Below the pieces are notes generated by a model, which saw only the letters and a program-made list of their open reading frames with translations, had not been told where the DNA came from and did not search any database. The position numbers were made by a program, and so were the translations under genes. Below, piece after piece: positions 10,261 to 19,440 of a stretch of DNA of 64,000 nucleotides (position 1 is the first letter of the stretch; each line of letters begins with the position of its first letter). The stretch covers positions 89,466,001 to 89,530,000 of the forward strand of contig OZ231127.1 of the NCBI GenBank assembly GCA_965153355.1. The letters are read 5' to 3'. The DNA is from Flaccisagitta enflata (lineage: Eukaryota > Chaetognatha > Sagittoidea > Aphragmophora).

Positions 10261-10816
10261 GTACAGTATATGTCGTCTAGACTTGAAAATACGGAGGAAT
10301 TCATTACAGGAAGACGAATAAACTTAAAAGACTGATATTTTGAATATAAACTAATGAAGTAATGTTTTATTGCCCATGGGTGTTTGTTGCCATGGAAACA
10401 TATTTCCATGAATTCCGCTAAAGTATCAATATTTTTGAGGGAACATTGTTTGAAATAAACTTTCCCACAATATGTTCTGTAAGAATATTGCTCCTTTGGT
10501 GGTTGCTAGGGAGCATCACAGGGCTGTCACAAATAGTTATGCTCCCCAGCAAGGGTTAAACGAGCAATATTCTTACAGAACATATTGTGGGAAAGTTGTA
10601 GCAAATTCTATCTTAAACAATATTCCCTCAAAAATTTCTCAAAATATTGATACTTTAGCTTGAATACATGGAAATGTGTTTCCATGGCAACCAACACCCA
10701 TGGGCAATAAAACATCCTTTTATTAGCATATATTCCAAATATCAGTTTTTTAAGTATATTTGTCTGCGTGCAGTGCATTCTCCCATATTTCCGAGTCTAG
10801 ACGACATCTACTGTAC
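10261..10816. mobile_element. Foldback element, 556 bp, with ~230-bp inverted arms
   Basis: The left end GTACAGTATATGTCGTCTAG pairs with the right end CTAGACGACATCTACTGTAC. Pairing continues inward through CCCATGGGTGTT, ATGGAAACA and the CCCACAATATGTTCTG segments. The loop (about 10493-10565) carries GGGAGCATCACAGG. No coding sequence is present. The structure is that of a non-autonomous foldback or MITE-like transposon. I could not fix the target-site duplication. Confidence 0.8.
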
Positions 10817-11681
10817 CAGTCAGTCTGTTTTCTCCAAGTTCAACACAGATTGGATCCTTTGCCACGGTATTTCACCGTGTCATTTTTACGGGGCAATGTT
10901 GACAGTAGTTTCTTTTACCTTTCATCGTTGTGCAATGTACGATGATTTTTTTTTGGGGGGGGGGGCACACCTTGTATAGAAGCTCTGACATTCAGTCTAT
11001 TGGTCAATTTCTCCGTCCGTCCGTCTGTCATGTGAAAATCGTTTTAAGAAATCAAAAGCACATCTAGATGTGAGCGCTATCAATATCATCACCATTTCGG
11101 CTATCACCCTTTCTACTATGAAAATATCACCCTTACAATAACAACCATGACAATGATGACAAAAGCAATGACAAATTGATGTCAAAAATAACAACAACGA
11201 GTCACCTGTTATAATTTCTTATTCATACAGTTGTATCCCACTCTACTGAATTTAAAGGGACTAATAAATCCTATTTGTCATAGGCGGAATTCTATAAGAG
11301 CCAATATTTCAAGTTAGAGTAAGGTTTCACTGTATATCTATCTTAACATGGCCATGCAGAAAGCTCTAGCTTTTTAATCAACTCTTAGACAACTCTATTA
11401 ATAGGCTTGTAGGTTGGTCAGTTCTTTGGTTTGTCGGTCCGTTAGTTTGTAGGTGAGTCCATCCTTAGGTCTGTCAGTGTTAAAGTTATTTACAATTCTG
11501 CTCCTGCCCAAACGCACTTAACTTCTGGGGTTGCCTTGATTCAGTTTAAAAAAGGCAACCAATCAAAGTAACTTATGTCACCTCTCTGAGATCTAAGTTC
11601 TAACAATATCTACTGTTGAAGGTAATTCTCTACCGCTCGCGATAGGCACATGGCTATCAATTCTAAGGACCGGGTTATTAT
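10817..11681. other. No gene seen
   Basis: Unique-looking sequence with a G9-10 run near 10955, a short GTCCGTCC tract (11010) and a decayed GTTGGTC/GTCGGTCC tract near 11410-11470 that may be remnants of family 1. No coding, RNA or promoter signal that I can support. Confidence 0.45.
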
Positions 11682-11961
11682 TTTTTAGATGCGTCCACGC
11701 ATCTCTATAAGAGGCTTTGTCTGTCCGTCCGTCCGTCCGTCCGTCCGTCCGTCCATCCGTCCGTCCGTCCGTCCGTCCGTTGGTTGGTTGGTCGGTCGGT
11801 TGGTTGGTCCGTGGTGATCGAGTTGAGAACGATGAAAATGCATAGAATCTTGGAAATATCTCAGATTATTGCATCATTCCACAAGGTTGATGCAATATTG
11901 CATCATTCTTAACAAGCTAAGCCGCATGTGGACGCATCGTTGTACCCCCGGGGTACTTGTT
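11682..11961 (-). mobile_element. Family 1 element, GATGCGTCC subfamily
   Basis: On the minus strand the element begins AACAAGTACCCCGGGGGTAC and has the 5' subterminal motif CGATGCGTCCAC. It then carries CAACC/GACGGACGG repeats, ACAAAGCCTCTTATAGAG, and the 3' hairpin AGATGCGTGGACGCATCT followed by AAAAAA. The 5' motif matches the outer hairpin arm of this copy and not the AGTCGCG arm of other subfamilies. Confidence 0.75.
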
Positions 11962-12212
11962 TCTTTATCACTGTGTATCTAACCTTCTTTAAATCGAGAG
12001 ATCGCGGGCAGTTTTAAAGAATAATATTCCTGTTTAAAACATTTAAATGAAAAGATCTTCGTTTTTGTTTATGTACTTTATGTCAGCGCGCACATCATCA
12101 GAAATATAACTGTGTGAATCGGAGAAGAATAGCATGTGCTGATACATTTTCAATGAAGGAAAATTCACCAATCCGTTTTGAATTCAAAATTCAGTGTGTG
12201 ATTCAAATGTCA

Positions 12213-15107
12213 TTAGGTGGCCTTGCTGCTAAAGAAATCCCAGAAATTCATAAATCCAAGATTTCGGTCATCGTCATCATCATCATCATCATCATCGTCA
12301 TCATCATCATGATCATCCCTGATCATGTGAACGATAACATACAAGTAAAGTGTTGCGCGTGACATCATCAACTCGACCTGATGCGCATTCTTGACTGATT
12401 TGTCCACGATGGCTATAAGGCATGGAAATTGACAACCACTGCCTTCCAAGGCGCCAACAAACGACACTTGACTCTTTGACTGATCAACAACTTGACCGAC
12501 TCGTTTGATCAATTCTGTGATGAACTTGCTCTTCTTCCCTTTTGGGTAACCGTCTTCTTCCATGTAAGAGACAGTGACTTTCTTGCGAATGTTACTGCGC
12601 CGGTAGGGCTGGTGAATGTCCTTTTTTTCCATGTAAGAGACAGTGACAGCCTTATGATTGCTTGCTACATTTGCAATTTTCTCAGCGCAAAAGGCGATGA
12701 AGGACGTATCTTTGGCGTCCTTCACAAAGATTGTTGGAGCCGTTAATCTCAAGTTAAGGGCGGGTTTCAGTGGAGATGTGTGGGGAACGCGATCAGACAG
12801 CCCTCTCAGTAGAAATGATCTCTTTTTTGGAATTTGATGAGGACCGATTTGATCGACAAAACAACGAAAATTGGCGATGAAAGATGTGACGTCGAATGAC
12901 GAGCGAAGATTCCCACAATTTAATGAAAAATGCTTTTCAGGTGGATTTTTAGCTGACTGATCGTTGACGGTACAAAAAACCACTTTGCTTCTCGACGGCA
13001 TATGATCTGAGGTTTCCATATACGTGAATTCGTCAGAGAGGTACAAGTCATAACTGTCATAACTGTCATAACTATCATAACTGTCATAACTGGTAATTGT
13101 TATACGCTCTTGATTTCTCGGTGTCATCTGGTCAACTTGAGCCCGAAGCATTTTTTGCAGGCTCTTGCACGTATCTGAGAGGAAAATGCAAACCAAACCC
13201 TCTGGATTCAGCAAGACAAATTCACGTGCTATTTGCATCATCAACAATGTTTTCCCACTGCCATAGCCTCCGGTCACTTGCCAGTTGATGAGTCTGCAAT
13301 TAATGAAGGCTGCTCGAGCTTCATCAAGAACTTGACGCTGCGCTTTGGTCCAAATACAAAACCCTTCTCGTCCCCATTCTTGATTGACGATTCTATCATG
13401 GAGAATTATTTCCTCATTCTCGAGATTTTGCAGAAGGAACAATTTTGATGTGAATCGACGAAGGCTTTCCGCTGTCATTGTTGGTTTGGATATGTACGGC
13501 TCTAATTCTCTTATACACTTGCGAAAGAACTTCTTCAAGGACAGTTTATCACCTAAGGTAGCAAGATTAAGTGATGCATGTAACACATAGCCTAAATCTT
13601 CCTTTCTGATGGAGCTGACGTGGTCGCTTTCTGTCATTAATGTGACATCAATGATGCCAAAACGATTTCCTCCCGCAGTTACATCCTCAACTTTGGCTGC
13701 CAGTTCCATCATTTCCTTCAATTCTAGCTGGTTGTCAGTGTTGTCATCCTTAAAAGCAAACATGATGACACCGACATTCTCGAGAATGACAATTGATTCA
13801 AAGATGGCACTCCATAATTCAGACAAATCATCAATAATTGTGCTTGGTAATTGCTGCGTAAGGGAAAGAGCATCTTTGAATCGATTTTTGTTTAGATTGC
13901 TGATGATAGCTTTTCTTGCAGTGGCGCCGAATGAACTTGGCTCCTCTTCTAATAACTCTGTGACAGCATCAACAACACGCTGTTTTGATAAAAGAAAAAC
14001 ATTTTGCTTGTGTTTTTCTTCTCCCTCTTCAATGTTTGTGATTGTTGTGATGAAGAACGGATTTGTCAATTCGGGAAATTGTTGGACCTCATTTTCTCTC
14101 CATTTGGGAAAGAGATCCTCAACAACTCCGACAATTAGCTCATCATTGATGGGAATTGGTTCTCCGCCTCCTGGAACATGGAAATTCAACGAGAGAGACT
14201 TCTCAGCAAGTGCCTCCTGCCAACTTGACACTTCGTGCTGACAGTTGCTGGTGAGGAGGTTGTAAATTGCACTGGTTTCAAATGACTGCAAGAGGGCTTC
14301 TAGTTCAGCAAGGTTGCCTACCAACGTCCCTTCAAATCTTTTTCCCTTGGATGTTTCATGAAGTTTGACTTTTTTCCGAAGAACTCCTCTTAATTTGCTT
14401 TTTGCCGTGTTATGGTCTTTAGCCATTTGAACGAGAAGACCGTTACTTAGCTTTTCAACAGAGACAGAGGATGTCATTTTGTCACCACTTGTGCTACTCA
14501 GGTCAAAGACAAGAAACTTGTGAAACAATCCGTGATTTTTATTTAGTCCCTTTAGGGTGAGACTGAATGATCTGGCCGCTTTACCCATAGGCCCGAGTTT
14601 TGCCAGTGGGGTGGTGTAGTGGCTCCAGTTGACAATCATTTTGTTCACTGTCAATTCAGCCACTTTGTCTTTCCATTCATGTATATTGGGGAAGAAAACT
14701 GTCTCCTTGTATGGCTTGAAATAGTTGTAGATCATATATTGTCCATTGGAAGATGGATCAACATCTCTCTTTCTTCTGACCATTCCATCGCATTTTGATG
14801 GCAAAGATGGAGATGGGAGTGGAAGTGTTGTTGAAACGTCGGTGAGCTTGGCACTGCTATCACGAGTTTGGAGTTGCGGAATGACATCAAAAACTCCCCT
14901 CTCTCGTTCGCTTTCTGATGGCAGAGATACAGATGGAGATTGGGTTGAAGGTGGTAGGGATGGAGGTGTGGTAGAAACCTCTGTCAGCTTGGCGCGGCTT
15001 TCATGAGTTTGGAGTTTTGGAATGGCATCAAAAACTCCCCTTTCTCGTTCGCTTCCTGATGGCAGAGATACAGATGGAGATACTAGTATGGTCCAGAAAA
15101 GTATCAT
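12213..15107 (-). CDS. LRAT/NlpC-P60-like thiol domain fused to a superfamily-1 helicase-type NTPase
   Basis: An uninterrupted 964-residue ORF. Residues 10-47 and 58-94 are two copies of a Ser/Pro-rich repeat (SPSVSLPS..SERERGVFD). Residues ~190-300 resemble an LRAT-type domain: a candidate His in LFHKFLVFDL (H196), and NLLTSNCQHEV with C289, comparable to the NCEHF motif of that family. Residues ~320-570 are unassigned. The helicase part has a Q-motif-like WTKAQRQVL (~587), Walker A GGYGSGKT (613-620), Walker B LYLSDEF (688-694), an IV-like LRSSFD..SFIANF, a motif-V-like FVGALEGSGCQFP (~883) and a motif-VI-like VELMMSRATLYLYVI (911-925). A 9-bp repeat encodes (SYD)5 just before Walker B. A 69-bp duplication repeats VTVSYME. 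A GAT run encodes poly-Asp near the C terminus, so the true end is uncertain. The ATG at 15107 is also uncertain. Its job is unknown; an innate-immune or nucleic-acid-sensing role is only inference. Confidence 0.8.
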   Translation of the reverse strand: MILFWTILVSPSVSLPSGSERERGVFDAIPKLQTHESRAKLTEVSTTPPSLPPSTQSPSVSLPSESERERGVFDVIPQLQTRDSSAKLTDVSTTLPLPSPSLPSKCDGMVRRKRDVDPSSNGQYMIYNYFKPYKETVFFPNIHEWKDKVAELTVNKMIVNWSHYTTPLAKLGPMGKAARSFSLTLKGLNKNHGLFHKFLVFDLSSTSGDKMTSSVSVEKLSNGLLVQMAKDHNTAKSKLRGVLRKKVKLHETSKGKRFEGTLVGNLAELEALLQSFETSAIYNLLTSNCQHEVSSWQEALAEKSLSLNFHVPGGGEPIPINDELIVGVVEDLFPKWRENEVQQFPELTNPFFITTITNIEEGEEKHKQNVFLLSKQRVVDAVTELLEEEPSSFGATARKAIISNLNKNRFKDALSLTQQLPSTIIDDLSELWSAIFESIVILENVGVIMFAFKDDNTDNQLELKEMMELAAKVEDVTAGGNRFGIIDVTLMTESDHVSSIRKEDLGYVLHASLNLATLGDKLSLKKFFRKCIRELEPYISKPTMTAESLRRFTSKLFLLQNLENEEIILHDRIVNQEWGREGFCIWTKAQRQVLDEARAAFINCRLINWQVTGGYGSGKTLLMMQIAREFVLLNPEGLVCIFLSDTCKSLQKMLRAQVDQMTPRNQERITITSYDSYDSYDSYDSYDLYLSDEFTYMETSDHMPSRSKVVFCTVNDQSAKNPPEKHFSLNCGNLRSSFDVTSFIANFRCFVDQIGPHQIPKKRSFLLRGLSDRVPHTSPLKPALNLRLTAPTIFVKDAKDTSFIAFCAEKIANVASNHKAVTVSYMEKKDIHQPYRRSNIRKKVTVSYMEEDGYPKGKKSKFITELIKRVGQVVDQSKSQVSFVGALEGSGCQFPCLIAIVDKSVKNAHQVELMMSRATLYLYVIVHMIRDDHDDDDDDDDDDDDDDRNLGFMNFWDFFSSKAT
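13034..13095 (-). repeat. In-frame 9-bp microsatellite in the helicase core
   Basis: Five units of the type TATGACAGT (minus strand), one with a single-base change, encode (SYD)5 in the NTPase ORF, between Walker A and Walker B. Nine is a multiple of three, so copy changes keep the frame. Confidence 0.85.
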
Positions 15108-15225
15108 TTTTAGAAATCAAGTGGTGGAAAAAGTGTTTCTCAACCCTTTTTTCATGCTGAAGCCAGTGGTAATGGTCCCGAGGCTGTAAAATGATCGGGA
15201 ACCCCACAACAATTGCCCTGAATGA

Positions 15226-15234
15226 GCATATATA
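15226..15234 (-). promoter_or_regulatory. Possible TATA box of the thiol/helicase gene
   Basis: TATATATGC on the minus strand lies about 120 bases upstream of the first ATG (15107). It is the only TATA-like string in the 300 bases upstream. No initiator or other element can be confirmed, and an upstream 5' exon is possible, since the ORF's first residues look arbitrary. Confidence 0.2.
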
Positions 15235-15459
15235 CCAATATTGACATATTTCCGCTATTTTCAATCATATTTGTGGTGTTTTAATGTGCCTCTCTCTAAA
15301 AAAAAGCACAAAAGCCACTCTGATTGATTTTGACAAAAGTACAATACATATTTATGCATGTTTCAAACATTTTTACATCAAACTGAGTTTTTTCAGCCCT
15401 AGGGCCCCGTAACGAGCATAAAATTGGAATTATCGGCGAATTGGCCCTTTTTTACTGTT

Positions 15460-15600
15460 GTCGCTGTTGTTTTTGTTGTTGTTGTTGTTGTTGTTGCTAT
15501 TAATGCTGTTGTTGTTTTTGTTTTTATTGTTGTTGTTGTTGTTATTGTTGCTGTTGTTATTGTTATTGCTGTTGATGCTGTTGTTTTTGTTGTTGTTATG
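15460..15600. repeat. (GTT)n-rich microsatellite
   Basis: Imperfect GTT runs with GTC, GCT and TTT variants. Both strands read as low-complexity ORFs (poly-Val, poly-Asn) that are artefacts. Confidence 0.85.
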
Positions 15601-15631
15601 TTGCTGTAAAGTGAGATTTCCTTGATTCTTG

Positions 15632-15859
15632 AACAAGGCCGGATACACGGCTACCCCAGTCGCGTGCGGGTGGGCAGGGGCTGTATTTGAGGTCACTTAA
15701 TCATTTGGGCAGGAGCGGTGAGGCCAAAGACCACAAAAAAACAAAAAAAGTAAAGTGTGACGGACCAACCGACGGACGGACGGACGGACGGACAGACCAA
15801 TGGACAGACAGACGGACCGACAAAGCGGGTTGTAGAGTCGCGTAGCACGCGACTAAAAA
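15632..15859 (+). mobile_element. Family 1 element, complete, AGTCGCGTGC subfamily
   Basis: A clean 228-bp copy. It has AACAAGGCCGGATACACGG, the 5' motif CAGTCGCGTGCGGGTGGGCA, GGGGC, then ATTTGGGCAGGAGCGGTGAG. AAAGTAAAGTGTGACGGACC, a (GACG)n run and ACAAAGCGGGTTGTAG follow. The copy ends with the hairpin AGTCGCGTAGCACGCGACT and AAAAA. It serves as the reference copy for the family. It contains no ORF. Confidence 0.85.
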
Positions 15860-15919
15860 TCAGAATTTTCCCCCATTCTTATCTTCAGAAATCATCTGTT
15901 GTTGATACTGTAGCTGATT

Positions 15920-15946
15920 TTCATGTTGTTGTTGTTGTTGTTGTTT

Positions 15947-16015
<69 letters not shown>

Positions 16016-16018
16016 TAG
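15920..16018. repeat. (GTT)n microsatellite
   Basis: Almost pure GTT for about 90 bases, with one TTT and one GTC unit. It starts about 60 bases after the family 1 copy. Confidence 0.9.
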
Positions 16019-16239
16019 CTCTAAATGTTAGTTGCCAGTGTTACTCTTAAAAAATCACCGACTAGAAATTAATCTTCTTTCTTTTAACTAATTCAGTAAT
16101 TGAGACGATGATTGACAAGTCTTTTTGTCATCCAACACAATTACACAAAACACTAAAGAGGGATCTGCTCAGGGAAATCCTTCTATTATTTTCTAGAGAC
16201 AATTCTGAGCCAACCCCAAGCAACCCTGAGCAATCCCAA

Positions 16240-16345
16240 GCGGTTTTTGGCCTCACTGCTCCTACCCAAATGATGGAGTGACCTCAATTATGGCCCCTGC
16301 CCACCCGCACGCAACTGGGGTAGCCGTGTATCTGGCCTTGTTCTG
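16240..16345 (-). mobile_element. Family 1 solo 5' half
   Basis: On the minus strand: AACAAGGCCAGATACACGGC, CCCAGTTGCGTGCGGGTGGG, CAGGGGCC, then GGAGCAGTGAGGCCAAAA. The microsatellite and 3' hairpin are missing, so this is a 5'-only copy. Confidence 0.7.
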
Positions 16346-16609
16346 ATTATGAGGTGCAAGGGCTAACGGCGCTAAAAGAAAAATACCACTAAGTGAAAGG
16401 GTGAAAAATTAAACTTAAGAATTCTGTAGCTTTTGGATAGCAGATTTTTGAGTGTCCTTAAAGAACCTTTGGTTGCTGAAACATGCCAGAAAGCAACATT
16501 GCATCCTAAGGCCCTAAGTCCTGTGGAAAGAAATTGACTATTATACCCAGTCCCAGATTCCCTTATCACATGCAGGTGAGCAGGAGATGTAGTAACTAGT
16601 CATCCAAGA

Positions 16610-16690
16610 ATTGCACATGGTTAGCGGTACCCGATGCCCTGCTGGGAGTGATCCAGTGAAGAAGTGGAGGGAGAGCAGGGCAGCGGCCCT
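16610..16690 (+). mobile_element. Family 2 hairpin fragment
   Basis: GGTTAGCGGTACCCGATGCC, CTGCT, a short loop, then AGAGCAGGGCAGCGGCCCT. This is the hairpin seen beside the family 2 arrays at 58290 and 63460, here without the array. Confidence 0.5.
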
Positions 16691-16959
16691 AAACACCCTG
16701 ATTTTATTCTTTTTCTATTTGGAATTACAATGATCTAGGATCGATTCTTGGCTTTTCTCCAAAATTTTCATTTATGACCTCATGAACGGGCATATCGCTC
16801 ATTTCTTCATTGAGTTTTTAGGGCTGGATTGATTTTTAAGCTGCTACGTCATTCTTTTCTATAGCGCAGCCAGTCCTTTCTTGGGTGGTGATTGAATATG
16901 TTACGTCAGTCCTTTCGTCACTTATTTGCAAAAATAGAGCATATTTTTAGTGCTATTTT

Positions 16960-17088
16960 TAGGTGCACTTACGCACCTCAATAACCGGTTATGTTTGTCT
17001 AGTGGTTGATCGGTCAGTTGGTTGGTCCTTCACGAAAACGTTTGACAATCCACACAGAACACCTATTGGCCTACATGGCCTTGACCAT
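16960..17088 (-). mobile_element. Family 1 element, AGGTGC subfamily (short)
   Basis: The plus strand shows TTTTTAGGTGCACTTACGCA, then CCTCAATAACCGGTTATG, a GTTGGTC run, CGTTTGACAATCCACAC, and ACACCTATTGGCC near the AAGGCC end. The hairpin and the 5' motif ATAGGTGT share the AGGTG core. It is closely related in layout to the copy at 33497-33613. Confidence 0.6.
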
Positions 17089-17279
17089 GTTTGAAGGCGT
17101 TTTTCTTATCCTTAACAATCGATTTCAATCAGCGTATTTTTAGATACATCCTTGCTCCTCGATGAGACATGTCCATTTGTTGGTTGGTTGGTCGGTAAGT
17201 CACACAAACATCCAACTCCCAAAATCTGAGGTTCTGTCAACAGAAAAGCAGTCAACCTTTTAGTTCTTTTGTACATTTG

Positions 17280-17450
17280 ACCATTCATTCATCCATTCAT
17301 TCATTCATTCATTCATTCATTCATTCATTCATTCATTCATTCATTTATTCATTTATTCATTCATTCATTCATTCTTTCGTCCATTCACCAGTTCTTTCAT
17401 TTAATCATTCATTAGTTCGTTCATTCATAGAATCGTTTATTCATGAGAAA
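17280..17450. repeat. (ATTC)n microsatellite
   Basis: A near-pure ATTC run to about 17375, then degenerate copies. The His-Ser-Phe-Ile ORFs over it are artefacts. Confidence 0.9.
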
Positions 17451-17623
17451 CGTTCATAAAATGAAAAAAAAAGTTACAAAGAAAAAAGATTTATTTTTCC
17501 GTTTTAAATTCGATTCTCTCAAATCTCGATAAGTAGATGCTGTAACATGGGATTTTTCATAAACGAAAATTCCGCTTCCAAACAAAAAATCGATTGTAAT
17601 TCGCACTCGATTCAGGGTGTAAA

Positions 17624-18069
17624 GGGCCAATCCTCTAGAACACAGGGGGAATTTCCAGACGTCCTGAGAGGTATATTTCAGGCCTTAGATGACTGATTTA
17701 GGCCACTAAAGGCATATTTGAAGGCTGGAGGGCAGAATTAAGGCTTGGAGAGCATATTCCAGGTTTGAAAGGCAAACTTGAGTCACAGAGGGCTGATTTG
17801 ATGCATGGAGGGCTAATTGAAGGTCTGGAGGGCAGATTTGAGATCTGGATGGCAGATTTAGGTGGGGGGGCTGATTTGAAGCCTGGCAGGTTGATTTGAG
17901 GCCTGGAGGGCTAAATTGAGGGCTGGGAGGGCAAATTTGAGGCCTTGATAGCCAACGGAGGGGGGGGGATGGATGAAAAGACAGATGGACGGATAGAAGG
18001 ACGGACTTCTGGAAATTCCCCCCTGTGTTCTACAGAACATCAGCCCTCTGGGGCCGCTGCCCAAAAAGG
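17624..18069. mobile_element. Family 2 element with inverted arms and a ~20-bp array
   Basis: The left arm (TAGAACACAGGGGGAATTTC) and right arm (GAAATTCCCCCCTGTGTTCT followed by ACAGAACATCAGCC and GGGGCCGCTGCCCAAAAAG) are inverted repeats. Between them lie about a dozen diverged ~20-bp units of the type GGAGGGCAGATTTGAGGTCT. A (GGAC)n-like stretch precedes the right arm. Confidence 0.7.
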
Positions 18070-19040
18070 CTTAAAAGCTATTTAGAAGCGTATAGATGTC
18101 TATTGTCTAAAAGAGAAAGGATAGTAAAGGATCTTCAGACAACAGACAGACAGACTGATCTTCCATTATTTTTATGCATATTGTGGATTTTGATTCTGAT
18201 TTGCTCGTGATACTTACCCGCAATGACGCTCAAACAAAATTTGATTGTTCCGTGATTTCTCTCCTCGACATGTGATATTCTACATTCTTCGCCATTGTAT
18301 TGAAACTTTGAATCATTGATTTTTGAAATTGTTGCTAGAGGCCATGCCTATGCAAATTACATTATCTCGGGTCTGATGTTTTTAAAAATGCAAAATATTC
18401 ATCCATGTTCAAGATTTGTTATTTACGGGATGAAAAATGTTTTTTTCAAAAATTTCAAATTTCATAATTTGGAATAGAAAAACTCACAATATTGATACTT
18501 AATATCAACCAATTGTTACGAAATTTGGAATGCATAAGCTTTAGTGCTTCTTTTGACTACCATTCAAATTTCATGAATTAACTCCAATGGAAAGTACCCC
18601 AAATGAATTTTATAAGATAGAATATCTTTTTTTTTGAAATTCAATTGTCAGCTGACAATTTTTAAAAGGAACCTGATAAAGGCATCCAAAATGCTAAAAA
18701 TGATGTGGCAAAAAAGTTTTATATTAGTGTCAGATAGATACAAGCAGCCCCTCAAAAAAAATTTGATCATATTATGCAAACTGTGTCAGTAACAATGAAG
18801 CAAAGATACCTCTTTAAAAAAATTGCTACTCTTTTCTGAGATTTATCTTGAAAACTTTGCCATTTTAAGACCATTTTACTGTGCAAAGCATACAATTTGA
18901 AGACTGACTCTTTGGAATAGTATGAAGGGGCTTACATTGCACATGTCAAAACAGATTTTTGGTCAAGTATGGATTATATCATGGGAAAAAATGGTGGAAA
19001 AAAGTGATGGAACAAGAGTGTCAAGATATGGTTCATGATG
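18070..19040. other. AT-rich stretch, no gene seen
   Basis: AT-rich unique-looking DNA with many TTGAAATTT-type runs and no ORF of note. A short AGACAGACAGACTGAT tract lies near 18140. Nothing else supportable. Confidence 0.45.
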
Positions 19041-19152
19041 TCATAACTGGCTGTGTCCGTTGGTTGATCGGTCGGTTGGTCGGTCTGTCTGTCGGTAACG
19101 CATTCGTTCGACGATCCACAGGTCGCACCTTATTGGCCTACTTGGCCTTGTT
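19041..19152 (-). mobile_element. Family 1 element without hairpin
   Basis: The plus strand reads AACTGGCTGTGTCCGTTGGT, GTCGGTC repeats, CGTTCGACGATCCACAGGTC, GCACCTTATTGGCCTACTTG and GCCTTGTTT. It matches 33520-33613, but the expected GGTGCG hairpin to the left is absent, so the 3' end is truncated. Confidence 0.55.
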
Positions 19153-19440
19153 TATTCTTTATGAGGTAAACTCTCAAAAAATTTTTTTTTCAGGGCCAAA
19201 AATTATACAAATCGCGGACGAAATTATACAGCAAAAAACAGGCGCAAAAATTATACAGGAATTATATAGTGTTATACAGGAATTATACAAATCCAAAAAA
19301 TAAACGGCCAGTTTTGGCCCATATATGAATTAGACAACTTATATCAGAATTATAAAAGTGCACAAACGAAAAAAAAAGCCTCCATAATACATACTATTAT
19401 ATTGGAAACTTGACTGAAAAAAGTGATATTTGCCTGGCGG

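Noticed and set aside
13609-14241. Plus-strand 210-codon ORF opposite the thiol/helicase gene
   Set aside because: Antisense shadow; the minus-strand frame carries recognisable NTPase and thiol motifs.
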